From: Plotosus lineatus
Lineage: Eukaryota; Chordata; Actinopteri; Siluriformes; Plotosidae
NCBI GenBank assembly: GCA_024760905.1
Contig: CM045733.1
Span: 42,382,501-42,446,500 of the forward strand
Direction of reading: 5' to 3'
DNA length: 64,000 nucleotides
Made by a program: the position numbers and the translations under genes. This document shows positions 1 through 9,720 of the stretch, one piece after another; position 1 is the stretch's first letter; every line of letters starts with the position of its first letter. The notes under the pieces are model-generated. The model had not been told where the DNA came from, did not search any database, and saw only the letters and a list, made by a program, of their open reading frames with translations.

Positions 1-2325
1 TAGATTTTGCAAAAAGGATGGAAATGGCTGTGGTGAATACTTTCTTCCAGAAGAGAGAGGAGCATAGGGTGACTTATAAAAGTGGAGGTAGGAGCACACA
101 GGTAGACTACATCTTGTGCAGGCGATGTAATTTAAAGGAAGTCAGTGACTGCAAAGTAGTAGCGGGTGAGAGTGTTCCCAAACAGCATAGGATGGTGGTG
201 TGCAGGATGATGCTGATGGTGAGGAAGGCGAAGAAGGCAAAGGCAGAGCAGAAGACAAAGTGGTGGAAGTTGAAAAAGGAAGAGTGTCGGGTTGTCTTCA
301 AGGAGGAGTTGAAACAGGCTTTGGGTGGTCAGGAAGTGCTTCCAGATGACTGGACAACTACAGCGAATGTGATCAGGGAGACAGGTAGGAGAATACTTGG
401 TGTGTCATCTGGAAGGAAAGTAGATAAGGAGACTTGGTGGTGGAATGAGGAAGTGCAGGAGTGTGTACAAAGGAAGAGATTAGCTAAGAAGAAGTGGGAC
501 ATTGACAAAACCGAAGAGAGTAAACAGGAGTACAGGGAGACACAGCGTAAGGCAAAGGTAGCAGTGTCAAAGGCCAAACAGAGCGCGTTTGATGACTTGT
601 ATGCCCGGTTGGAAAGTAAGGAGGGAGAAAATGATTTATACAGGTTGGCACAGCAGAGAAATAGAGATGGGAAGGACGTGCAGCAAGTTAGATTGATAAA
701 GGACAGACAGGGAAATGTACTGACTGATGACAGAAGCGTGCTGGGAAGATGAAAAGAGTACTTTGAAGAGCTGATGAATGAGGAAAATGAGAGAGAAAAA
801 AGAGTAGAAGAGGTGACTGTTGAGGACCAGGAAGTAGCAAAGATTAGTAAGGGTGAAGTGAGGAGGGCATTGAAGAGGATGAAGAATGGAAAGGCAGTTG
901 GTCCTGATGACATACCGGTGGAGGTATGGAAGTGTCTAGGAGAGGTAGCAGTAGATTTTCTGACAAGAACATTTAATAAGGTCTTAGAGAGCAAGAGGAT
1001 GCCAGAGGAATGGAGAAGTGTGCTGGTGCCCATTTTTAAGAACAAGGGAGACGTGCAGAGTTGTGGCAACTACAGAGGGATAAAGTTGATGAGCCATACG
1101 ATGAAGTTATGGGAAAGAATAGTGGAAGCTAGACTAAGGGCAGAAGTCAGCATTTGTGAACAACAGTTTGGTTTCATGCCCAGAAAGAGCACCACAGATG
1201 CAGTGTTTGCCTTGAGGACGTTAATGGAGAAGTACAGAGAAGGTCAGACGGAGCTGCATTGTGCCTTTGTGGATCTGGAGAAAGCATATGACAGGGTGCC
1301 GAGAGAAGAACTGTGGTATTGCATGAGGAAGTCTGGAGTGGCAGAGAAGTATGTTAGAGTGGTGCAGGACATGTATGAGAGATGTAAGACAGTGGTGAGG
1401 TGTGCTGTTGGTGTGACAGAAGAGTTCAAGGTGGAGGTGGGACTGCATCAAGGGTCAGCTCTCAGCCCCTTCTTGTTCGCTATGGTGATGGACAGGCTGA
1501 CAGACGAGGTTAGACAAGATTCCCCATGGACTATGATGTTTGCAGATGACATTGTAATCTGTAGTGAGAGCAGAGAACAAGTGCAGGAAAATCTAGAGAG
1601 CTGGAGGTATGCCCTGGAAAGGAGGGGAATGAAGATTAGCCTCAGTAAGACAGAATACATGTGCATGAATGACAAGGACCAAAGAGGAATGGTGAGATTA
1701 CAGGGAGCAGAGATAAGAAAGGTGGAGGATTTTTAAGTATTTAGGCTCAACAATCCAGAGCAATGGAGTGTGGAAAAGAGGTCAAGAAGCGTGTGCAGGC
1801 AGGTTGGAATGGTTGGAGAAAAGTGTCCGGTGTGATGTGTGATAGGAGGGTATCGGCAAAAATGAAAGGAAAAGTGTACAAGACGGTGTTGAGGCCAACG
1901 ATGCTGTATGGGTTAGAAACAGTGGCCCTGGGGAAAAGACAGGAGGCAGAGTTGGAGGTAGCAGAGATGAAAATGTTGAGGTTCTCTTTGGGAGTAACGA
2001 GGATGGATAGGATTAGGAATGAGCACGTCAGAGGGACAGCACATGTAAGACGTTTTGGAGACAAAGTCAGAGAGGCTAGATTGAGATGGTTTGGACATGT
2101 ACAGAGGAGGGATAGTGAGTATATTGGTAATAGGATGCTGAGGCTGGAACTACCAGGCAAAAGGCTTAGAGGAAGACCAAAGAGACGATTCATGGATGTG
2201 GTAAAGGAGGACATGAAGGTCGTTGGTGTAAGAGAAGAAGATGCAAAGGATAGGGTGAGATGGAGGCAGATGATTCGCTGTGGCGACCCCTGAAGGGAAA
2301 AGCCGAAAGGAAAAGAAGAAGAAGA
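1..2325 (+). mobile_element. RTE-clade LINE, copy A (5' end outside window)
   Basis: This is the 3' two-thirds of a non-LTR retrotransposon of the family that dominates the window. The visible part starts inside the APE-type endonuclease and runs through reverse transcriptase to a short 3' UTR containing 'ctgtggcgacccctgaaggg' and a (GAA)n-rich tail. The same 3' end occurs in copies B, C, D, E and G. Family knowledge: RTE elements encode one endonuclease-RT protein and end in short simple repeats rather than long poly-A. The tail runs directly into (CTA)n/(ATA)n repeats. Target duplication cannot be judged because the 5' end is missing. Expander-type fish RTE is my best guess at the subfamily, unverified. 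Confidence 0.88.
3..2293 (+). pseudogene. RTE endonuclease-reverse transcriptase, copy A, broken
   Basis: The reading covers the endonuclease C-terminus ('VDYILCRRCNLKEVSDC', about residues 30-45), a basic linker, RT fingers ('NYRGIKLMSHTMKLWERIVEA'-like stretch near 1070-1130), the palm aspartate in 'AFVDLEKAYDRVPREEL', the catalytic box 'MMFADDIVICS' near 1530-1565, and a C-terminal zone with 'RWFGHVQRRDSEYIG'. Damage is light: an in-frame TGA at 750-752 where other copies have TGG (Trp), then an extra T near 1732 and a 2-bp loss near 1764 that change frame. Catalytic FADD is intact. It is the least damaged RT in the window, suggesting recent insertion, but it is not an open gene. Confidence 0.87.
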
Positions 2326-2373
2326 AGACTACTACTACTACTACTAATAATAATAATAATAGTAATAATAATA
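2326..2373 (+). repeat. (CTA)n/(ATA)n microsatellite at RTE tail
   Basis: A run of CTA units passes into AAT units directly after the (GAA)n tail of RTE copy A. It probably grew from the retrotransposon tail by slippage. Confidence 0.85.
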
Positions 2374-2375
2374 GG

Positions 2376-2530
2376 GATGTGGTGGATTAGTGGTGGGGCA
2401 CAGAATTACTCATCCCAAGGATGGGGGTTCAAGTCCCACTATCAACAGGCTGTCACTGCCATCCCCCAAGGACATTTAACTGGGTTATCAAAGGCCAGCC
2501 ATGTCTCTCATTGTTTATGGTGAGAGCCAT
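2376..2530 (+). mobile_element. SINE-1 head and partial body
   Basis: The tRNA-like head ('gtggattagtggtggggcac', then B-box-like 'gggttcaagtcccac') is followed by the SINE-1 body phrase 'aactgggttatcaaaggcc' and 'catgtctctcattgtttatgg'. The match to other SINE-1 copies (for example 63452-63670) stops near 2530, where G/T-rich minisatellite-like DNA begins. The rest of a SINE-1 resumes at 2638, so these may be one SINE split by minisatellite sequence. Confidence 0.7.
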
Positions 2531-2930
2531 ATAAAAGAATGGGTTTGTGGTTTATGTGACAAAAGTTTTTGGTTATATCACAGGAGCTCATGGTTTTCTG
2601 TTTTATTCTAGAGGAGTTTGTAGTTTTGTAGTTTGTGGCATGTAAAAGAACCATTGGTGATTTTCATGAAGTGTAGGCTGCATAGCCGTCAGTTTCTGAA
2701 TTACGAAAGTCTGGCAAGCTATCCAGGGTGTTTTCTGATGCATAGAGTTGATTGAGAAGGATGCAGCCTCCCCTTGACCATAATTAGAATTATGTGGTTC
2801 AGAAAATGAATGAATGGGGTTTTGTGATTTATGTTAGAGGTGTTGGTTTTGTGGTTGGTGTTAGAGGAATTGGTGGCTTTGTGGTTTATGCTAGAGCTGC
2901 TGGTGGTTTTGTAGTTTTGTGGTTTATGTT
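2531..2930 (+). repeat. Proximal part of the 30-bp minisatellite, with a SINE-1 3' part embedded
   Basis: G/T-rich phrases such as 'tttgtggtttatg' and 'gttagaggtgttgg' at about 2540-2637 and 2813-2930 are degenerate units of the long array at 5565-7095. Between them, about 2638-2812, lies the body and tail of a SINE-1 copy: 'catgtaaaagaaccattgg', 'ctatccagggtgttttctg', then 'cagaaaatgaatgaatgg'. The array therefore extends on both sides of LINE copy F. Confidence 0.65.
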
Positions 2931-5564
2931 GGTATGCGGATATACTGTTATATCTCAGGGAGTTTGATGCCCCTCCCCTGCATAGTTGAAACACACCACT
3001 GCCTTGTGGAATAGGTTTCTTTAACCAAAGGTTAAGGGAGTAAACCCTAACAGAAAATCATGTGACTGTGGTTACAACGAGGGCGATTGCTACCTGGAAC
3101 TCCCAGTATCTTTCGGCCAACCACTGCAGGGACTAATATACTGTGCCTGTCTGGACTTGTTCTTGCCGGCCCAAAAAATATATTAACTCCCCGAGGAAGT
3201 GCCGCTGGTAACTTGCAAAAGCCAGCGGTACTTACACCATTTTGCTAGCAGTTTTTCATGAAACGCATAACCACAAAGAAGCTCATACTGGATCGGTCTC
3301 CGCCCGGGTTACCAAGGACCGCGCTGTTCGACCCCAACTTCCGCTGACAGCGAAAAATCAGCAAGGAAGTAGAACCAAGGAACTGACATTTGCTCAGTGG
3401 AACGTGAGAACCCTTCTGGACAGAGAAGAAGCAAACCGACCAGAAAGACGCACTGCACTTGTAGCGATGGAACTTGCAAAATACAACATTGACATCGCCG
3501 CCTTGTGTGAAACGCGGCTCGCGGAAACTGCCAGTTTGGATGATATGGAGTACATATACTTCTGGAGTGGAAGACAAGCGGGAGAAAGAAGAGAGGCTAG
3601 AGTGGGATTTGCTATTAGGAAAGAAATTGCACATACACTACAGGAAACCCCAAGGTCAATAAGCGACAGGATCATGACAATGAGATTACCCCTAAACAAT
3701 AACATCTACATAACACTCATCAATGTTTATGCACCAACAATGACAAATCCAGATACAGAAAAATAATCTTTCTATAATCAGCTCTCTACCGTACTAAGTC
3801 AAGTCCCTGTCTGGCTTAAGTCAGCCGATGGCCTAATGACTTTCTCAGACAGTAAACAAGTTCTTGAAAGATGGAGTGAGCACTTCCAGAGATTGCTTAA
3901 TGTCCCAGGAGAAATAGCACAGGAGGCTCTTTACAACATCGAACAGCGACCTATACACAAGTGCCTTGATGATATTCCAACAATGAAAGAAGTGTCAAAG
4001 GCAATCTCTTCGCTAAAAGACTGGAGAAGACGGGATTCCAGCTGAAGTATGGAAACATGGAGGCTCAAAATTGCATCATAGATTACACCATCTGATCACC
4101 AAAGCCTGGATGGAAGGCACTGTTCCTCAAGCATGGAAAGATGCAAGCATAATCACCATCTACAAGAAAGGAGACCGAACTGACTGTGGTAATTACAGTG
4201 GAATTTCTCTCCTGTCCATAGCTGGAAATTTTTTTGCGAGGATCCTTTTAAACAGACTAACCATCCACATCACACCGGATATTGTTCCAGAGACGCAGTG
4301 TGGATTCAGATCAAATCGGAGCACAATAGACATGATCTTCTGTCTCAGACAACTTCAAGAAAAGTGCATCGAACAAAATCAACCGCTGTATATAGTCTTT
4401 GTCGACTTTACAAAGGCTATTAAAACTGTTGGAAGGACCGGTCTCTGGCAAATATTGAGAACGTACAGATGTCCTGAAAGATTCATCAAAATGATAGAAG
4501 CCTTACATACAGGAATGGAGGCACACGTCAATGATGGCACGGAATCCTCAGGTACATTCAGAGTGACAAACAGTGTGAAGCAAGGGTGTGTCCTGGCTTC
4601 TACTCTATTTTCCATCTTCCTGTCAGCAATGTTAGAAGAAGCTTTTTCAAACATGGATGAAGGTGTGTACATACAGTCAAGACAAGATGCCGACCTGTTC
4701 AATGTAGCCCATTTTAGAGCAAGGACAAAATCCATCCTTCATGTTATGAGAGTTTTGCTGTATGCAAACGACAATGCACTTCTTGCCCACTCTGCAGAAG
4801 ATATCCAAAGTATAGTAAACGCTTTCTCCAATGCATCCAAGAAGTTTGGACTGAAGAGTATCATCAAGAAGACTGAAGTACTGTTCCAACCAGATTCTAC
4901 AAGAAGTCCAGAAATAGACATCTTGATTGATGGAAACAAACTGAACTTTGTCCCAGAATTTACATATCTTGGCAGTACAGTATCGAAGGATGGACGAATT
5001 GCCGCAGAGTTACAGAAACGAATGGCTAAGGCTAGTGCGTCCTTTGGCAGGCTTAGGCAGCGACAACCACCATGTGTCATTAAGGGTAAAAGGCAAAATC
5101 TACAGAGCAATAGTTACATCTACTCTTCTGTATGGAGCGGAGTCCTGGACAGTGTATCGGAGTCACGTGAAAAAACTTCATGCCTTCATGATGCGATACC
5201 GTGCTATTATGAAAATCACCTGGAAAGATAAGATCACAGACAGAGTAATTCTGGAGAGAATGGGACTGCCATCGATGGAAGATCTTCTAATAAGGAAAAA
5301 CCTTTGCTGGGCAGGACATGTCATGCGGATGCCAGCTGATAGACTACCAAAACAGATCCTGTTCTCCCAATTGCCTACTGGTCGCAGAAGTAAAGGCCGA
5401 CCTCAACTACGTTTCAAAGATGTCATCAAGAGGAATTTGAAGTCCAGAAATATCAGAAGAGAAGACTGGGTAGACTTGTTGCACCAGAGAGCAGAGTGGA
5501 GAAGAGTGGTTAAATGATGAATGAAAACAGACATTGTCGCTACGCGACCGTCAGCAGAGGAGGA
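2931..5564 (+). mobile_element. Non-LTR LINE, copy F, inserted in minisatellite
   Basis: A 2.6-kb LINE unrelated in sequence to the RTE copies. It has a 5' UTR (2931-3240), an endonuclease region, an RT and a short 3' UTR ending near 'accgtcagcagaggagg'. A 10-bp direct repeat, 'ggtttatgtt', lies at 2921-2930 and 5565-5574 and fits a target-site duplication, although the phrase also recurs in the surrounding minisatellite. It is internally deleted: the endonuclease breaks off near 3765 and the RT linker follows soon after. The proteins resemble 'craniofacial development protein 2-like'/RTE-type LINE proteins; I leave the clade open. Confidence 0.75.
3242..5517 (+). pseudogene. LINE endonuclease-reverse transcriptase, copy F, broken
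   Basis: The endonuclease part (3380-3766) shows '[11 protein letters not shown]' (catalytic Asn region), 'ALCETRLAE' (catalytic Glu) and '[11 protein letters not shown]', then stops; the C-terminal half including the SDH region is missing. RT linker follows at 3830-4045 ('VLERWSEHFQRLLNVPGE'), a frameshift near 4020, then RT from about 4045: 'IYKKGDRTDCGNYSGISLLS', 'PETQCGFRSNRSTIDMIF', 'VFVDFTKA', 'VKQGCVLASTLFSIF'. The catalytic box reads 'LLYANDNALLAHS', so the second aspartate of the usual ADD is Asn and polymerase activity would be lost. A second frameshift near 4990-5100 moves the C-terminus ('CWAGHVMRMPADRLP') to another frame. Confidence 0.8.
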
Positions 5565-7095
5565 GGTTTATGTTAGAGGTGTTCGTGGTTTAGCAGTTTA
5601 TGATTGAGGAGTTGGTGGGTTTGCAGTTGGTGTTACAGGAGTTGGTGGCTTTGCAGTTTATGTTAGAGGTGTTGGTGGTTTTGTGGTTGATATTAGTGGA
5701 GTTGGTGGTTTTATGGTTTGTTATAGAGGTGTTTGTGGTTTTGTGGTTGATGTTAGAGGTGTTGGTGGTTTTGTGGTTGATATTAGTGGAGTTGGTGGTT
5801 TTATGGTTTGTTATAGAGGTGTTTGTGGTTTTGTGGTTGATGTTAGAGGTGTTGGTGGTTTTGTGGTGGATTTCTGGTTGATATTTGAGGAGTTGGTGGT
5901 TTTATGGTTTGTTATAGAGGTGTTTGTGGTTTTATGGTTGATGTTAGAGGTGTTGGTGGTTTTGTGGATGATATTAGTGGAGTTGGTGGTTTTGCAGTTT
6001 ATGTTAGAGGTGTTGGTGGTTTTGTGGTTGATATTAGTGGAGTTGGTGGTTTTATGGTTTGTTATAGAGGTGTTTGTGGTTTTGTGGTTGATAGTGGAGT
6101 TGGTGGTTTTATGGTTTGTTATAGAGGTATTTGTGGTTTTGTGGTTGATGTTAGAGGTGTTGGTGGTTTTGTGGATGATATTAGTGGAGTTGGTGGTTTT
6201 GCAGTTTATATTAGAGGTGTTGGTGGTTTTGTGGTTGATATTAGTGGAGTTGGTGGTTTTATGGTTTGTTATAGAGGTGTTTGTGGTTTTGTGGTTGATA
6301 TTAGTGGAGTTGGTGGTTTTATGGTTTGTTATAGAGGTGTTTGTGGTTTTGTGGTTGATGTTAGAGGTGTTGGTTGGTTTTGTGGTTGATATTAGTGGAG
6401 TTTGTGGTTTTATGGTTTGTTATAGAGGTGTTTGTGGTTGATATTTGAGGAGTTGGTGGTTTTGCAGTTTATGTTTGTGGTTTTATGGTGGATTTGTGGT
6501 TGATAATTGAGAAGTTGATGGTTTTATTGTTTGTTATAGAGGTGTTTGTGGTTTTGTGGTTGATGTTAGAGGTGTTGGTGGTTTTGTGGTTGATATTAGT
6601 GGAGTTGGTGGTTTTATGGTTTGTTATAGAGGTGTTTGTGATTTTGTGGTTGATGTTAGAGGTGTTGGTGGTTTTGTAGATGATATTAGTGGAGTTGGTG
6701 GCTTTGCGGTTTATGTTAGAGGTGTTGGTGGTTTTGTGGTTGATATTTGAGGAGTTGGTGGGTTTATGGTTTGTTATAGAGGTGTTTGTGGTTTTGTGGT
6801 TGATGTTAGTAGAGTTGGTGGCTTTGCGGTTTATGTTAGAGGGGTTGGTGGTTTTGTTGTTGATATTTGAGGAGTTGGTGGTTTTTCAGTTTATGTTAGA
6901 GGTGTTGGTGGTTTTGTGGTTGATATTTGAGGAGTTGGTGGTTTTACAGTTTATGTTAGAGGTGTTGGTGGTTTTGAGGTTGATATTAGTGGAGTTGGTG
7001 GGTTTATGGTTTGTTTTAGAGGTGTTTGTGGTTTTGTGGTTGATTTTAGAGGAGTTGGATGTTTTGTGGTTTATGTTACTGGAGTATGCATTTTG
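5565..7095 (+). repeat. 30-bp-unit minisatellite array, about 1.5 kb, open in several frames
   Basis: About 50 tandem units, each near 30 bp and G/T-rich, nearly devoid of C on this strand. Three unit types alternate: one starting 'gttggtggttttgtggttga', one 'gttggtggttttatggtttg', one 'gtttgtggttttgtggttga', giving 60-90-bp higher-order periods. Because 30 is divisible by three and stops are rare, long open frames run through it (for example 5683-6441 and 6680-7123) as decapeptide repeats such as VVLWLILVEL and GGFVVDISGV. I see no promoter, splice context or codon signal to call these genes. Degenerate units continue to about 7095. Confidence 0.93.
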
Positions 7096-7506
7096 CAGTA
7101 TACACTGTAGGAGTTTCTACTAAATCTTTTAGATCTCCCATAATATGCTTATGATGCTGCATATGAAAGAATGGTTATGCCAATTCATAATTATTCTATC
7201 CTTTTCTCTATACAAGTAAACATAAAATTTTTGCAGTTGTATTACATAGATAAAATAGCTTTAATCTTCTCTCAGAAAAGTAAGCCGTTACTTTTCATGG
7301 GTAAAACGAGTGCATAATGATCTTATTGACCCCTAAATATGAACAACTGCAATATCAGAGGGTTCCATTTCACCGGCTGGCGTCAACTGAATGTTGTGAC
7401 ATGCATCTACTGGATGAGCGAAATTTCACAACCTCTTGGGCCTGAAGTGACTCATACGGGCCTGCTGTCATAGAGGTGCACTCATAAACAAAACCAAAAC
7501 AAACAC
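7096..7506. other. Unannotated spacer
   Basis: Unique-looking AT-rich sequence between the minisatellite and the next microsatellite cluster. I see no ORF of interest, repeat family or RNA gene here. Confidence 0.5.
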
Positions 7507-7953
<447 letters not shown>

Positions 7954-8406
7954 TTCATAATTTACATTCTTGTGGGGTCCTTACACTAACATGATTACTG
8001 TGGCAAATAATACAAGACCTAATCCTACTCAAACTGCAGTTTCCAGAGAAAAGTTACATTTTTTATTTCATTTAATTTATCTCTTATATTCCTCCATCCA
8101 GCCAACAATCTGTCAATCCATTTATCTTGTACAGATCTTCACAAAAATTTTAGCACTTGATAATTAAAAGCAAAAACTCTGCACACAGTGTATTCAAATA
8201 AATATCCTGAATATACTGAACACGTCAGTTAAAGTTTGGTATTAACTGCACTACAGTCACCAAAACACTTCATTAATCACCCAAAAGTGACTGCCATAAC
8301 AATAATAATTACAGTCACCCAGCAATATCATTGGACACTCAATGTTTAAAGAGTGAAAAAGCACATCACTTTATTGCAATGCAGAAATAAAATAATCAAT
8401 TAATAT
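7954..8406. other. Unannotated AT-rich spacer
   Basis: No ORF, repeat family or RNA gene recognised. Confidence 0.5.
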
Positions 8407-8724
8407 CATTCATTTTCTGAAACGGTTAATCCTAATTAGGGTCACGTGGAGGCTGGTGCCCATCTCAGCTGACTCTGGGTGAGGGCGAGGTACACCTTGG
8501 ACAGCTCGCCAGGCCATGACAGGGACAAACACTCACACAACCATTCACACCTAGGGGAGATTTGGAATGGCCAATTTACCTACGGTGTTTTTGGACCGTA
8601 GAAGGAAACCCACACAAGCACAGGGAGAGCATGCAAACTCCACATTGAAATGCCAGGCTGGGAATTGAACCCTGGCCTTCTTGCTGTGAGGTGGACGTGC
8701 TAGCCGCTAACCACTATGCTGCCT
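8407..8724 (-). mobile_element. SINE-2, near full length
   Basis: Read on the minus strand, it has a tRNA-like head ('agcggctagcacgtcc' region, B-box-like 'ggttcaattccc'), the middle phrase 'gagtttgcatgctctccctg', 'aggtgtgaatggttgtgtga', and the tail 'gaccctaattaggattaacc' ending in 'aaaatgaatga'. This arrangement is a very common fish interspersed repeat. Head and tail are both present, so the copy is close to complete. Confidence 0.75.
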
Positions 8725-9155
8725 CAATGAATTAACGTTCAAAAGTAAATACGTTTCATTTGAAGGCATGCACATGATGCTGTACATGTTTATGTATTTG
8801 CACAAATATTAAGATAAGATAAGATAAGATACAGCTTTATTAATCTCACAATGGAGAAATTCACTGTTACAGGCTCTTGAGGTACTATCAGTAGGGGGTG
8901 CAAAAATAGATACAAGTACAAACATACACACATACATATATATTATATAAGTAAATAAATAAATAGATACATAAATAGTATAAATTACTAAACAATAAAA
9001 GAAAAGAAGGGAGCAACTTTATAGACTGGCCTATATTAAAGTGTAATGTATCTGAGTGCAGATTAGATGGGTTGATATGGTTCACAGTGGGGTAGATGTG
9101 GTTGATTAAAGTGCACGGGGTTTTTATTGCACATAACCGGTATTTTCACAGACAG

Positions 9156-9675
9156 TTACAAAGTGGCGTTGTACAGTCTGACAGCGGTGGGAATGAACGA
9201 CCTGCGGTAGCGCTCCTTCCTGCACTGAGGATGCCTCAGTCGTCCACTGAAGGAGCTGCTCAGCTCCTCTACAGTCTGGTGCAGTGGGTGAGAGCTGTTG
9301 AACAGGATGGATGTGAGCTTTGCTACCATCCTCCTCTCACTCACCTCCTCCACAGAGTCCAGTGGGCAGCCGAGGACAGAGCTGGCACTCCTGACCAGCT
9401 TGTTCAGTCTCTTCCTGTCCCGCTCTGTGCTGCCCGGGGCCCAGCAGATGGCAGCGTAGAGGATTGCAGAGGCTACCACAGAGTCATAAAAAGTCCTGAG
9501 CAGAGGTCTGCATACGCCGAAGGACCTGAGTCTCCTCAGAAGGTGGAGGCGACTCTGGCCCTTATTGTACAGGGCGTTGGTGTTGTGGGACCAGTCCAGT
9601 TTATTGTGAAGGTGAACACCCAGGTACTTGAAACTGTCCACTGTCTCAATGTCCTGTCCCTGGATGTTCACTAGT

Positions 9676-9720
<45 letters not shown>

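Noticed and set aside
329..1069. 246-codon minus-strand open frame over RTE-A
   Set aside because: Antisense shadow of the RT gene; the same antisense frame appears over copies B, C, D and G and has no domain.
5683..6441. 252-codon open frame
   Set aside because: It lies entirely in a 30-bp tandem repeat; two frames are open at once, which is a property of the repeat length.
9096..9674. 192-codon plus-strand open frame over the Rex1-like LINE
   Set aside because: Antisense to the RT C-terminus, which shows clear family motifs on the minus strand.
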